A stretch of 5,403 nucleotides of DNA from the NCBI GenBank assembly GCA_003555185.1, contig PWFZ01000471.1, positions 1 through 5,403 of the forward strand. The letters run 5' to 3'. Every line of letters starts with the position of its first letter. The first letter of the stretch is position 1. Below the pieces are notes generated by a model. That model did not search any database. It saw only the letters and a list, made by a program, of their open reading frames with translations, and was not told the origin of the DNA. The stretch comes from Balneolaceae bacterium (GTDB lineage: Bacteria; Bacteroidota; Rhodothermia; Balneolales; Balneolaceae). The position numbers and the translations under genes are program-made. This document shows, piece after piece, positions 1-5,403 of this stretch.

Positions 1-429
1 AACAAAAGCGTCGAAAACCATTAGCAGATCTTCGGCTACTTCATCACGGGTTCTACCTTCAATTCTATGTCGGGGAACCATCGCTTTTACTTCTCCATCA
101 ACAAAAAATGCGAATGCCGGAGATGATGGCGGGTAGTCACTAAAGTACTCCCGTGCACGTTCTGTTGCTTCTTTATCCTGTCCTGCAAAAACTGTAACGA
201 GGTGATCGGGTGTATTAGAGGTCTTCTCAAGAGCAATATTAACTCCGGGCCGCGCGTTCCCTGCGGCACAACCGCAAACTGAGTTGATAACCATCAACAT
301 AGTTCCTTTTTTATAATCTTTCATCGCCCGATCTACATCTTCAGGCGTTTTGAGCTCTTCAATATTAAGGTCGGTGAGCTCTTTGCGCATCCAGGATGTG
401 TCGGGTCCTACTCCAAATCCAAATTGCAT
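1..429 (-). CDS. BrxA/BrxB family bacilliredoxin, C-terminal end cut by the window
   Basis: Small thiol-disulfide protein of the bacilliredoxin family (Bacillus YphP/YqiW, once DUF1094). In that family it removes bacillithiol from oxidised cytosolic protein thiols. Translating the minus strand from the ATG at 427-429 gives 143 open codons to the window edge. Family members are about 144-145 residues, so only the last residues and the stop are missing. The diagnostic motif SVCGCAAGNARP lies at residues 50-61, with the Cys-Gly-Cys pair at C52 and C54 on a thioredoxin-like fold. The N-terminus FGFGVGPDTSWMRKEL and the later segments FAGQDKEATERAREYF and MVPRHRIEGR also fit the family. The start is the only sensible one: it gives the family N-terminus. 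The leader is A-rich with no clear Shine-Dalgarno. It is transcribed divergently from the lipoprotein gene. Motif and length are seen; bacillithiol as partner is inferred from the family. Confidence 0.93.
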   Translation of the reverse strand, partial: MQFGFGVGPDTSWMRKELTDLNIEELKTPEDVDRAMKDYKKGTMLMVINSVCGCAAGNARPGVNIALEKTSNTPDHLVTVFAGQDKEATERAREYFSDYPPSSPAFAFFVDGEVKAMVPRHRIEGRTRDEVAEDLLMVFDAFV

Positions 430-445
430 AATCGGTTTATTTTAA

Positions 446-480
446 TTGTTTGATTTCATTTCCACCAATATAAGCATAAT
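446..480 (+). promoter_or_regulatory. Candidate promoter for the lipoprotein gene
   Basis: The 134-base gap between the divergent bacilliredoxin and lipoprotein genes holds TTGTTT (446-451), 17 bases, then TATAAG (469-474). An overlapping alternative is TTGATT (450-455), 19 bases, CATAAT (475-480). Either would leave a leader of roughly 80 bases before the ATG at 564. The -10 elements are good but the -35 elements are weak. I saw no Bacteroidota-type TAnnTTTG element on either strand of this gap. Such matches are common by chance in AT-rich DNA. Confidence 0.25.
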
Positions 481-563
481 TCATTACTTTATTGGTTCGT
501 CTGTTTAAGGTGACAACAAAGTTTACAGGCAAAAATCTCATTTCCAGAAAAAATCTATCAATA

Positions 564-1382
564 ATGTCTACACGTATTTCAACTTTTCTATTTCTTTCTA
601 TCTGTTTCACCATTTCTGCATGTTCCGGCACAAAAGTGATGAGCCCAGAAAAAACGGATCGTGAACTTACTGTAGATGGTAATCTTTCCGGGTGGAATCT
701 CGGAAGCAGTTTGCTACACGAGTCAGAATCAGTCAACTATTATGTAACGCATACAGATGACTTTCTATATTTATATGTAGATGTGAGAAGCCCGTCAAAA
801 AATAACGCGATGAAGCAATCAGGATTTATTGTCTATTTAAGCAATAGCGAAGATGACCGGAAAAAAATCGGGATATCTTATCCCGCGGGTACTTTTAACT
901 TACTTCGAAATAACAACCCCGGGGAGTATCAATCCTTCACAAGAGATCCTGAATGGGCCTCAAAGCCGGGGAACAGAACATTGCTCGAGGATTTAGAAAA
1001 AGAGGTGTTTGAGCGCCCCATGATTGTTGAGAGATACGATGGTGGGTCAAGTACGCAACGGGGTTTTGTTGGAATGGACCAGCTGGAAGTAGATGGCATT
1101 CAAATTGCCATCAATCAGGATCGCCGTTTAATAGGTCTTGAAATGAAAATCCCCCTGAATGAGTCCTCTGTTTATACATTAAATAAAGAGGAAAATATTT
1201 GGTTGGGGCTTGAAATTGATCCTCCAAATTTTCGTATCGCCAATGAGTATGATAGCAGCAGAAATAATCAGCGAATGGGTGGACAAAATCAGAGAGTACG
1301 ACAATCTCAAGGGAATCAAAGGAGCAACTTAAGAAGGAGTTTAGGGCAATACGAGCAGTGGTTTAAACTGAACTTAAATTAA
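564..1382 (+). CDS. Lipoprotein of unknown function with a possible CBM9-like/DOMON-type beta-sandwich
   Basis: 272-residue predicted lipoprotein. From the ATG at 564 the protein opens with a basic, hydrophobic signal peptide and a lipobox ISAC at residues 17-20, so C20 should be lipidated after cleavage by signal peptidase II. An in-frame ATG at 492 would add 24 residues in front of the signal peptide and is unlikely. Residues 35-75 (ELTVDGNLSGW, then a VNYYVTHTDDFLYLYVDVR stretch) resemble the first strands of family-9 carbohydrate-binding or DOMON-like folds, which often start with 'hDGxLxxxxW' and 'LYVxVxV'. Residues 188-218 (RLIGLEMKIPL, NIWLGLEID) fit the last strands. Residues 231-258 form a low-complexity basic tail rich in Asn, Gln, Arg and Gly. 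No catalytic motif is apparent. The gene stands alone, ending in a terminator at 1385. The lipoprotein call is firm; the fold is inference and the ligand unknown. Confidence 0.85.
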   Translation: MSTRISTFLFLSICFTISACSGTKVMSPEKTDRELTVDGNLSGWNLGSSLLHESESVNYYVTHTDDFLYLYVDVRSPSKNNAMKQSGFIVYLSNSEDDRKKIGISYPAGTFNLLRNNNPGEYQSFTRDPEWASKPGNRTLLEDLEKEVFERPMIVERYDGGSSTQRGFVGMDQLEVDGIQIAINQDRRLIGLEMKIPLNESSVYTLNKEENIWLGLEIDPPNFRIANEYDSSRNNQRMGGQNQRVRQSQGNQRSNLRRSLGQYEQWFKLNLN

Positions 1383-1384
1383 AA

Positions 1385-1413
1385 AAGGCACTGCATATGT
1401 TATGCAATGCCTT
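1385..1413. terminator. Bidirectional intrinsic terminator between convergent genes
   Basis: AAGGCA (1385-1390) pairs with TGCCTT (1408-1413), and TGCATA (1392-1397) pairs with TATGCA (1401-1406). One C/A mismatch separates the two helices and the loop is TGT. It starts 3 bases after the lipoprotein stop. On the plus strand a T-rich run (TTCTTATTT) follows. On the minus strand the A-run at 1381-1386 gives a T-tract, so it can also end transcription of the superoxide dismutase gene, whose stop is at 1444. Confidence 0.85.
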
Positions 1414-1443
1414 CTTATTTCCTCAAAAAAAAGCGGCTACAGA

Positions 1444-2055
1444 TTAAGTAGTAGCTTCTTTATAATTTTTTTCGACCTGTTCCCAGTTTACCACATTCCA
1501 AAATTCAGAAATGTAATCTGGCCGACGGTTTTGGTAGTGCAGATAATATGCATGTTCCCAAACGTCTACTCCAAGAATTGGAGTTAAGCCGTTCATTAGC
1601 GGGCTGTCCTGGTTTGGAGTTGAAATCACTTTTAATGCTCCGGAATCATCTACGCATAACCAACCCCACCCTGAGCCAAACTGTCCGGCAGCGGTGCTGC
1701 TAAACTTCTCTTTAAAATCCTCGAAACTGCCAAAAGTATCATCAATAGCTTTTGCGACGCTCCCTGTTGGATTTCCACCACCATTTGGTGATAAAACTTC
1801 CCAAAACAGCTTGTGATTTGCGTAACCGCCACCGTTATTAATTACATTTTGGCGAATGTCTTCAGGCACTTCGTTTATTTTTTGAAGTACTACTTCTATC
1901 GGCAACTCTGCAAATTCATGCCCTTCTAATGCAGCATTAACCTTATTTGTATACCCTTGATGGTGTTTTCCATGATGAATTTTCATTGTTTTTTCATCAA
2001 TATGTGGTTCTAACGCATCGTGTGCGTACGGTAGTTCAGGTAGTTTATAAGCCAT
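1444..2055 (-). CDS. sodA: Superoxide dismutase, Fe/Mn family, Mn-type signature
   Basis: Converts superoxide to hydrogen peroxide and oxygen. With 203 residues it is full length for the family. It starts with the classic N-terminus [19 protein letters not shown] and has no signal peptide, so it is cytosolic. The four metal ligands are visible: H27 (in KIHHGKHH), H81 (in YANHKLFW), and D164 and H168 in the family signature DVWEHAYY. The gateway Tyr is Y35. Metal choice can be guessed: Gly-Gly before the second His (GGGYANH) and Gln149 in STPNQDSPL are the arrangement of manganese enzymes, while iron enzymes usually carry the second-sphere Gln near the second His. A cambialistic enzyme cannot be excluded. 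The ATG at 2053-2055 is preceded only by a weak purine stretch. The gene is divergent from the transhydrogenase gene and ends convergently against the lipoprotein gene over a shared terminator. Confidence 0.98.
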   Translation of the reverse strand: MAYKLPELPYAHDALEPHIDEKTMKIHHGKHHQGYTNKVNAALEGHEFAELPIEVVLQKINEVPEDIRQNVINNGGGYANHKLFWEVLSPNGGGNPTGSVAKAIDDTFGSFEDFKEKFSSTAAGQFGSGWGWLCVDDSGALKVISTPNQDSPLMNGLTPILGVDVWEHAYYLHYQNRRPDYISEFWNVVNWEQVEKNYKEATT

Positions 2056-2266
2056 TTTCTTGTGTGCTTTTTGAATGAATATTTCGATTAAAAAAATTTA
2101 TAACGTCTTATATTTCAATAGTTTAAATATAACGATATCGACGCTATCATTAAAGTGGATTTGAGGCTTAAATCGTTCCTCTTTTATTATTTAATATTCG
2201 AAATGGGTTTAACTAAATGAAACCTTATTTTAAAGTAACTCTGTTAAACTCAATTAAACAAACACT
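2056..2266. promoter_or_regulatory. Divergent promoter region between sodA and sthA
   Basis: A 211-base, very AT-rich gap between head-to-head genes must hold both promoters. For sthA the best sigma-70-like pair is TTGAGG (2161-2166), 18 bases, TATTAT (2185-2190), which would give a leader of about 70 bases. No convincing pair was found for sodA. A perfect 8-base palindrome CGATATCG sits at 2133-2140, mid-region. I saw no Fur, PerR or OxyR box that I would defend, no riboswitch-like structure and no small gene. The assignment rests on gene orientation; the individual elements are weak. Confidence 0.5.
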
Positions 2267-3721
2267 ATGAAATTTGATTACGATGTAATCATTATCGGTA
2301 GCGGTCCCGCAGGCTTTTCGTGTGCAATGCAAAGCTCGAAATTCAACAAGAAAGTTCTGATTGTAGAAGCTAATGCAGATCACTTGGGAGGCGCCTGGAT
2401 AAACTCCGGTACGGTTCCAAGCAAATCACTGCGTGAGGCAGCAAAATCCATTTATAACTTTCATTCTCAATTTGCTGATGAAAATGGGCGTAAACCCTAC
2501 GAAAAATTTCGGATGGAGGATCTTCTTCAATACAAAAAGTCTATTCTGGAGAATAAAAATCAAAAGGTTAAGAATGACTTAATTAAAAATGAGGTTGAGA
2601 CTTATCGCGGCTGGGGCAAAATAATTGGTAAAAATGAAGTTGAAGTTACCAATCAGCTAAATGAATCAAATATTTTTACAGCCAAAAAAATATTGATTGC
2701 CACCGGTAGCAGTCCTGAAGAGCCTAAGAATTTTGAGATTGATCACTCAAATATTCTGAATTACGAATCTATCTTAAACGTAACTCATATTCCGCGCAGA
2801 TTAATAATCATCGGCGCAGGCATTATCTCTTTTGAATATGCAACCATTTTTGCTGCACTTGGAACCCGCGTTACGATTTTAACAGATAGTAATGATGTGT
2901 TACCCTTCCTCGATCACGAGATAAAAGACGAGCTTTTAACACTGCTTAAAAAGAAAAACATTCAACTTTATACAGGTGTTGGAGTTGAATATGTTGGCGT
3001 TAATAAGTTGCGAACATGTACCGAAGTAGGATTTAAAGCACAAAGCGGTGATACACGACTGCAAGTTATTGAAACAGAGCATGTCCTTTACGTTGGAGGT
3101 AAAAAACCTAATCTTAAAAACCTGGGGCTTGACTCCGTAGGTATTGAATTAGATGAGGATGGATACTTAAACGTCGATGATGGATTTAGAACCAATGTTG
3201 ATAATATTTATGGAGCAGGTGATGTTATCGGATTTCCATCTTTAGCATCAGCATCTTTTGTACAGGGGCAATTGGCAGCATCGAATATGTTTGGAGGAAC
3301 AACCGAAAATTATACAAATTCAATTCCTTATGGAATTTACTCTATCCCGGAAATTTCCGGTATTGGGCTCACCGAACAGGATGCGAAAAAGCAAAATATT
3401 GACGTAACCGTAGGACGGGCTTATTACAAAAACATTACACAGGCCGACATAGGGCATCTTGAAGATGGCTTATTAAAGCTGGTATTTAGAACTGACAATC
3501 TAAAACTACTGGGCGTACATATCATTGGTGATACCGCGCCGGATTTGATTCACTTAGGTCAAAGTGTAATGGCTTACGACGGTGACATCCGATACTTTTT
3601 CCAGCATGTACTAAACTACCCGTCTTTTTCCGAAGCTTACAGAATTGCAGCGTTTAATGGCGTAAACAGAGTTCACAAAGCCGGAGTTAAGTACAAGAAA
3701 ATCCTAAAAAATGATAACTGA
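2267..3721 (+). CDS. sthA: Soluble (Si-specific) NAD(P)+ transhydrogenase, SthA family
   Basis: 484-residue cytosolic FAD flavoprotein that moves reducing equivalents between NADPH and NAD+ (EC 1.6.1.1 family), usually to drain surplus NADPH. Domains in order: FAD-binding Rossmann motif GSGPAG (11-16); region equivalent to the disulfide site, GGAWINSGTVPSK (41-53); ATG motif (145-148); NAD(P)-binding motif GAGIIS (183-188); second FAD motif YGAGDVIGFPSLASA (315-329); C-terminal dimerisation domain from about 350. The parts that separate SthA from lipoamide dehydrogenase are TVPSKSLREA, DVIGFPSLASA, IPYGIYSIPEISGIG (353-367) and NYPSFSEAYRIAA (450-462), where dihydrolipoamide dehydrogenases have a His-Pro active site. 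Both redox cysteines are absent (W44, T49); gammaproteobacterial SthA as I recall it keeps the first. The third Gly of the NAD(P) motif is Ser188, and the usual 'GR.(P/G)N' appears as GGKKPN. The ATG at 2267 follows an A-rich leader without Shine-Dalgarno. It is divergent from sodA. Confidence 0.93.
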   Translation: MKFDYDVIIIGSGPAGFSCAMQSSKFNKKVLIVEANADHLGGAWINSGTVPSKSLREAAKSIYNFHSQFADENGRKPYEKFRMEDLLQYKKSILENKNQKVKNDLIKNEVETYRGWGKIIGKNEVEVTNQLNESNIFTAKKILIATGSSPEEPKNFEIDHSNILNYESILNVTHIPRRLIIIGAGIISFEYATIFAALGTRVTILTDSNDVLPFLDHEIKDELLTLLKKKNIQLYTGVGVEYVGVNKLRTCTEVGFKAQSGDTRLQVIETEHVLYVGGKKPNLKNLGLDSVGIELDEDGYLNVDDGFRTNVDNIYGAGDVIGFPSLASASFVQGQLAASNMFGGTTENYTNSIPYGIYSIPEISGIGLTEQDAKKQNIDVTVGRAYYKNITQADIGHLEDGLLKLVFRTDNLKLLGVHIIGDTAPDLIHLGQSVMAYDGDIRYFFQHVLNYPSFSEAYRIAAFNGVNRVHKAGVKYKKILKNDN

Positions 3722-3727
3722 TTTAAA

Positions 3728-3754
3728 AATGGCTATACGTAATGTATGGCCATT
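3728..3754. terminator. Bidirectional terminator overlapping the 3' end of the DUF429 gene
   Basis: AATGGCTATAC (3728-3738) pairs with GTATGGCCATT (3744-3754) around a GTAAT loop, giving 11 pairs with one G-T wobble. It begins 6 bases after the sthA stop. In the minus direction it is followed by a T-tract (from AAAAA at 3725-3729), so it is strongest for the DUF429/aspS unit. The plus-strand side is followed only by ATAATT, so stopping sthA transcripts is less certain. The stop codon and last six codons of the DUF429 gene lie inside it. Confidence 0.8.
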
Positions 3755-4437
3755 ATAATTCCCTGCGAATCTTTTGCAGGTGCTTCAGGAATCGTTTTCA
3801 AATTCTTTGTAACCGATATTTTTGCAGCAAGAGCCAATGCCATAGAGTCTACAATATCATCCTCTCCCACTTCATTGCGCCGGAACTCCTCTTTAATCTC
3901 TCTGAAAAAATCTGCGGCAATCTCTTCGTGATTGCTCACTAAATCGAGCCGATGCCGTAATCCTTTTTTTGTCGCTTTCTTTTGATAGATGGTTCCACCA
4001 TTCAAATTCATAAAGATTAATTCAGGGTGACTTTCAAAAACTTTTTCCTGCAGTTCAGGGGTTGCCTGTAACATACCGTCAATCGTTTTAATTTTTGGTG
4101 TGATGTTCCACGCCTGAACGGTCAGCTTTTTCTCGGTATACTCATAGCTCTCTATATTTGCCTCCACATATGACGGAGCGTGAAGTGCAGGACGAATCGG
4201 GGGGCTGAATACACTTGCCGCATATTCTCCACCCAATTTTTTACGGAGCAGTTCATCACATAAACGGGTATAGTTTTCGTCTTCCATACCAATCGGCATG
4301 TCAATCAAGATCCTATCGTACGTATCTAATGCCACTTTTAGTTCATCATCTGACCTAAGCACCTTGTAGTGAGGATCTTCATCAAAACTGATTAAAATCC
4401 ACCCTGCTTTACAACCGTCTATTCCTGCTGTTTTCAC
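3733..4437 (-). CDS. DUF429 family protein, predicted RNase H-like fold
   Basis: 234-residue protein of the DUF429 family, which is described as having an RNase H-like fold and a possible nuclease activity; its real substrate is not known to me. Family motifs in order: GIDGCKAGW (5-13), IDMPIG (45-50), SVFSPPIR (75-82), KIKTID (115-120), ESHPEL (135-140), the basic KKATKKGLRHRL (153-164) and DDIVDSMALALAA (193-205). D7, D46, E135 and D194/D197 are good candidates for the acidic metal-binding set of such folds (inference). The protein is soluble, with no signal peptide or membrane segment. The start codon is GTG (4435-4437): an in-frame TAG lies three codons upstream, and an AGGA four bases before supports it. 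It follows aspS by 18 bases on the same strand, so it is probably co-transcribed. Whether it has anything to do with tRNA or translation is open. The family call is firm. Confidence 0.9.
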   Translation of the reverse strand: MKTAGIDGCKAGWILISFDEDPHYKVLRSDDELKVALDTYDRILIDMPIGMEDENYTRLCDELLRKKLGGEYAASVFSPPIRPALHAPSYVEANIESYEYTEKKLTVQAWNITPKIKTIDGMLQATPELQEKVFESHPELIFMNLNGGTIYQKKATKKGLRHRLDLVSNHEEIAADFFREIKEEFRRNEVGEDDIVDSMALALAAKISVTKNLKTIPEAPAKDSQGIIMAIHYV

Positions 4438-4441
4438 GTTA

Positions 4442-4445
4442 TCCT
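4442..4445 (-). promoter_or_regulatory. Shine-Dalgarno AGGA fixing the GTG start of the DUF429 gene
   Basis: On the minus strand AGGA is followed by TAAC and then GTG. It sits in the 18-base gap after the aspS stop. It is the clearest ribosome binding site in the window, where the other starts have A-rich leaders, and it supports translation from the non-ATG start. Confidence 0.6.
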
Positions 4446-4455
4446 ATAGTTTGAT

Positions 4456-5403
4456 TTATGCCTTTTTTTCCCGCAGTGATATATGAAGTTCTTTCAGCTG
4501 TTTCTCATCAACCACATCAGGCGCATTATCCATCACGCTCTGTGCTTTTTGATTTTTCGGAAACGCAATCACATCACGCAGACTGTTTGCTCCGGCCATC
4601 AACATAACAATTCTGTCGAGACCCAATGCAATTCCTCCGTGTGGCGGAGCTCCATATGTAAATGCATCCAAAAGAAAACCGAATTTCTCACGGGCTTCTT
4701 CTTCCCCAATGCCCAGCACTTTAAACATCTGCTGCTGAACTTCAGAATTATGGATACGAATTGAACCACCGCCAATTTCACTTCCATTTAATACAAGATC
4801 ATAGGCTCTGGCATTCACTTCCTCGGGAGCAGTTTCCAGTTTATCCATATCCTCTTCTTTTGGAGAAGTAAAAGGATGATGGAGGGCAAAATATCGCTGA
4901 CTCTCTTTATCCCACTCAACCAATGGAAAGTCGGTTACCCATAAAAAGTTACTTTTTGTCTGATCAATTAATCCAAGATCTTTCCCCATCATCAAGCGCA
5001 GGGTTCCCATTTGGTTGTAGACCTGAGGATTGGGACCGGCCAAGATCAAAATCAAATCGCCGTTACTGGCGCCGGTTTCATCAACCATCTCCTGAACTTT
5101 TTCTTCCGTCAGGAATTTCCCAACGCTGCAAAGGTGGCCTTCATCAGACACTTTAATATAGATAAGTCCTGCGGCACCGGTTTCTCTTTTTACATCTTCG
5201 GTTAAACGGTCTAACGCGCCTCGTCCCAGTTCGCCTTTTCCGGGAACGTTAATGGCAACCACTTTACCTTTTTTCTTTACGGTTGTCTCAAAAATCTTGA
5301 ATCCACAATCTGCCAACAGACCGGAAAGATCAGTAATCTTTAAGCCAAAACGAGTATCCGGTTTATCAGAACCGTAGGTTTCAATGGCTTCTTTATAGGT
5401 CAT
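4456..5403 (-). CDS. aspS: Aspartyl-tRNA synthetase, C-terminal part (5' end outside the window)
   Basis: Class II synthetase that charges tRNA-Asp with aspartate. The window holds the last 315 codons; bacterial AspRS is about 590 residues, so the N-terminal anticodon-binding domain and motifs 1 and 2 lie beyond the right edge. The Met encoded at 5401-5403 is internal: TYKEAIETYGSDKPDTRFGL is the conserved stretch leading into the bacteria-specific GAD insertion domain (about residues 25-125 of this part). After it come QMGTLRLMMG (131-140), the return to the catalytic core at FLWVTDFPLVEWD (153-165), HHPFTSPK (175-182), YDLVLNGSEIGGGSIRIH (201-218), and class II motif 3 in GGIALGLDRIVML (256-268) with its ATP-contacting Arg264. 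The FPKNQ segment (281-285) is also typical. The TAA stop is followed 18 bases later by the DUF429 start. No break is seen. Discriminating versus non-discriminating type cannot be judged without the N-terminal domain. Confidence 0.97.
   Translation of the reverse strand: MTYKEAIETYGSDKPDTRFGLKITDLSGLLADCGFKIFETTVKKKGKVVAINVPGKGELGRGALDRLTEDVKRETGAAGLIYIKVSDEGHLCSVGKFLTEEKVQEMVDETGASNGDLILILAGPNPQVYNQMGTLRLMMGKDLGLIDQTKSNFLWVTDFPLVEWDKESQRYFALHHPFTSPKEEDMDKLETAPEEVNARAYDLVLNGSEIGGGSIRIHNSEVQQQMFKVLGIGEEEAREKFGFLLDAFTYGAPPHGGIALGLDRIVMLMAGANSLRDVIAFPKNQKAQSVMDNAPDVVDEKQLKELHISLREKKA

Noticed and set aside
492..563. Upstream in-frame ATG giving the lipoprotein 24 extra residues
   Set aside because: The extra residues precede a textbook signal peptide and lipobox; the start at 564 places the lipobox Cys at residue 20, the usual position.
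437..736. 99-codon minus-strand open frame in the brx-lipoprotein gap
   Set aside because: It runs antisense to the signal peptide and first domain of the lipoprotein, its product resembles nothing I know, and it would fill the divergent promoter region.
2114..2119. Minus-strand TTGAAA as the -35 element of sodA
   Set aside because: The next good -10 (TATAAA) is only about 10 bases away, far from the needed 16-19.
2081..2204. Inverted pair ATTTCGA (2081-2087) and TCGAAAT (2198-2204) flanking the sodA-sthA gap
   Set aside because: Seven bases about 110 bases apart in AT-rich DNA is expected by chance, and no longer match extends it.
2267..3721. Identity as lipoamide dehydrogenase, glutathione reductase or mercuric reductase
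   Set aside because: Both active-site cysteines and the C-terminal His-Pro motif are absent, while SthA-specific stretches are present.
5401..5403. ATG at the window edge as the true start of aspS
   Set aside because: The following residues are the conserved interior stretch before the GAD domain; the anticodon-binding domain and motifs 1-2 must lie upstream, outside the window.
1..5403. CRISPR arrays, tRNA or rRNA genes, insertion sequences, phage or defence genes
   Set aside because: No direct repeat series, no cloverleaf-like sequence, no transposase or integrase motifs and no terminal inverted repeats were seen; coding density is accounted for by the six genes listed.

Overview
This is an ordinary-looking chromosomal stretch of housekeeping and redox genes. 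It is probably from a Bacteroidota-like bacterium, with the Balneolota/Rhodothermota side my best guess. The reasons are moderate: AT-rich DNA, A/T-rich leaders with almost no Shine-Dalgarno sequence before most starts, a bacillithiol-type redox protein, and an outer-membrane-style lipoprotein with a family-9-like binding fold. No mobile element, CRISPR array, tRNA or rRNA is visible. Nothing here amounts to a new defence or biosynthetic system.

Layout, left to right. (1) Positions 1-429, minus strand: nearly all of a BrxA/BrxB-family bacilliredoxin with an intact Cys-Gly-Cys motif, running off the left edge. (2) Positions 564-1382, plus strand: a lipoprotein of unknown function, divergent from the bacilliredoxin. 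(3) Positions 1385-1413: a strong hairpin terminator in the convergent gap. (4) Positions 1444-2055, minus strand: a Mn-type Fe/Mn superoxide dismutase. (5) Positions 2056-2266: a 211-base divergent promoter region. (6) Positions 2267-3721, plus strand: a soluble (Si-specific) pyridine nucleotide transhydrogenase, SthA. (7) Positions 3728-3754: a second hairpin terminator, which overlaps the 3' end of the next gene. (8) Positions 3733-4437, minus strand: a DUF429 protein with a predicted RNase H-like fold and a GTG start. (9) Positions 4456-5403, minus strand: the C-terminal part of bacterial aspartyl-tRNA synthetase, running off the right edge. It lies 18 bases upstream of the DUF429 gene and is probably in the same operon.

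How the genes may work together: bacilliredoxin (reversal of bacillithiolation), superoxide dismutase and transhydrogenase (NADPH/NADH balance) form a loose oxidative-stress and redox neighbourhood. They sit in separate transcription units, so the link is only by proximity. The aspS-DUF429 pair is a separate unit. The most noteworthy details are the transhydrogenase that has lost both positions of the ancestral redox disulfide, the terminator built into the end of the DUF429 coding sequence, and the unassigned lipoprotein with a basic Gln/Asn/Arg-rich tail.
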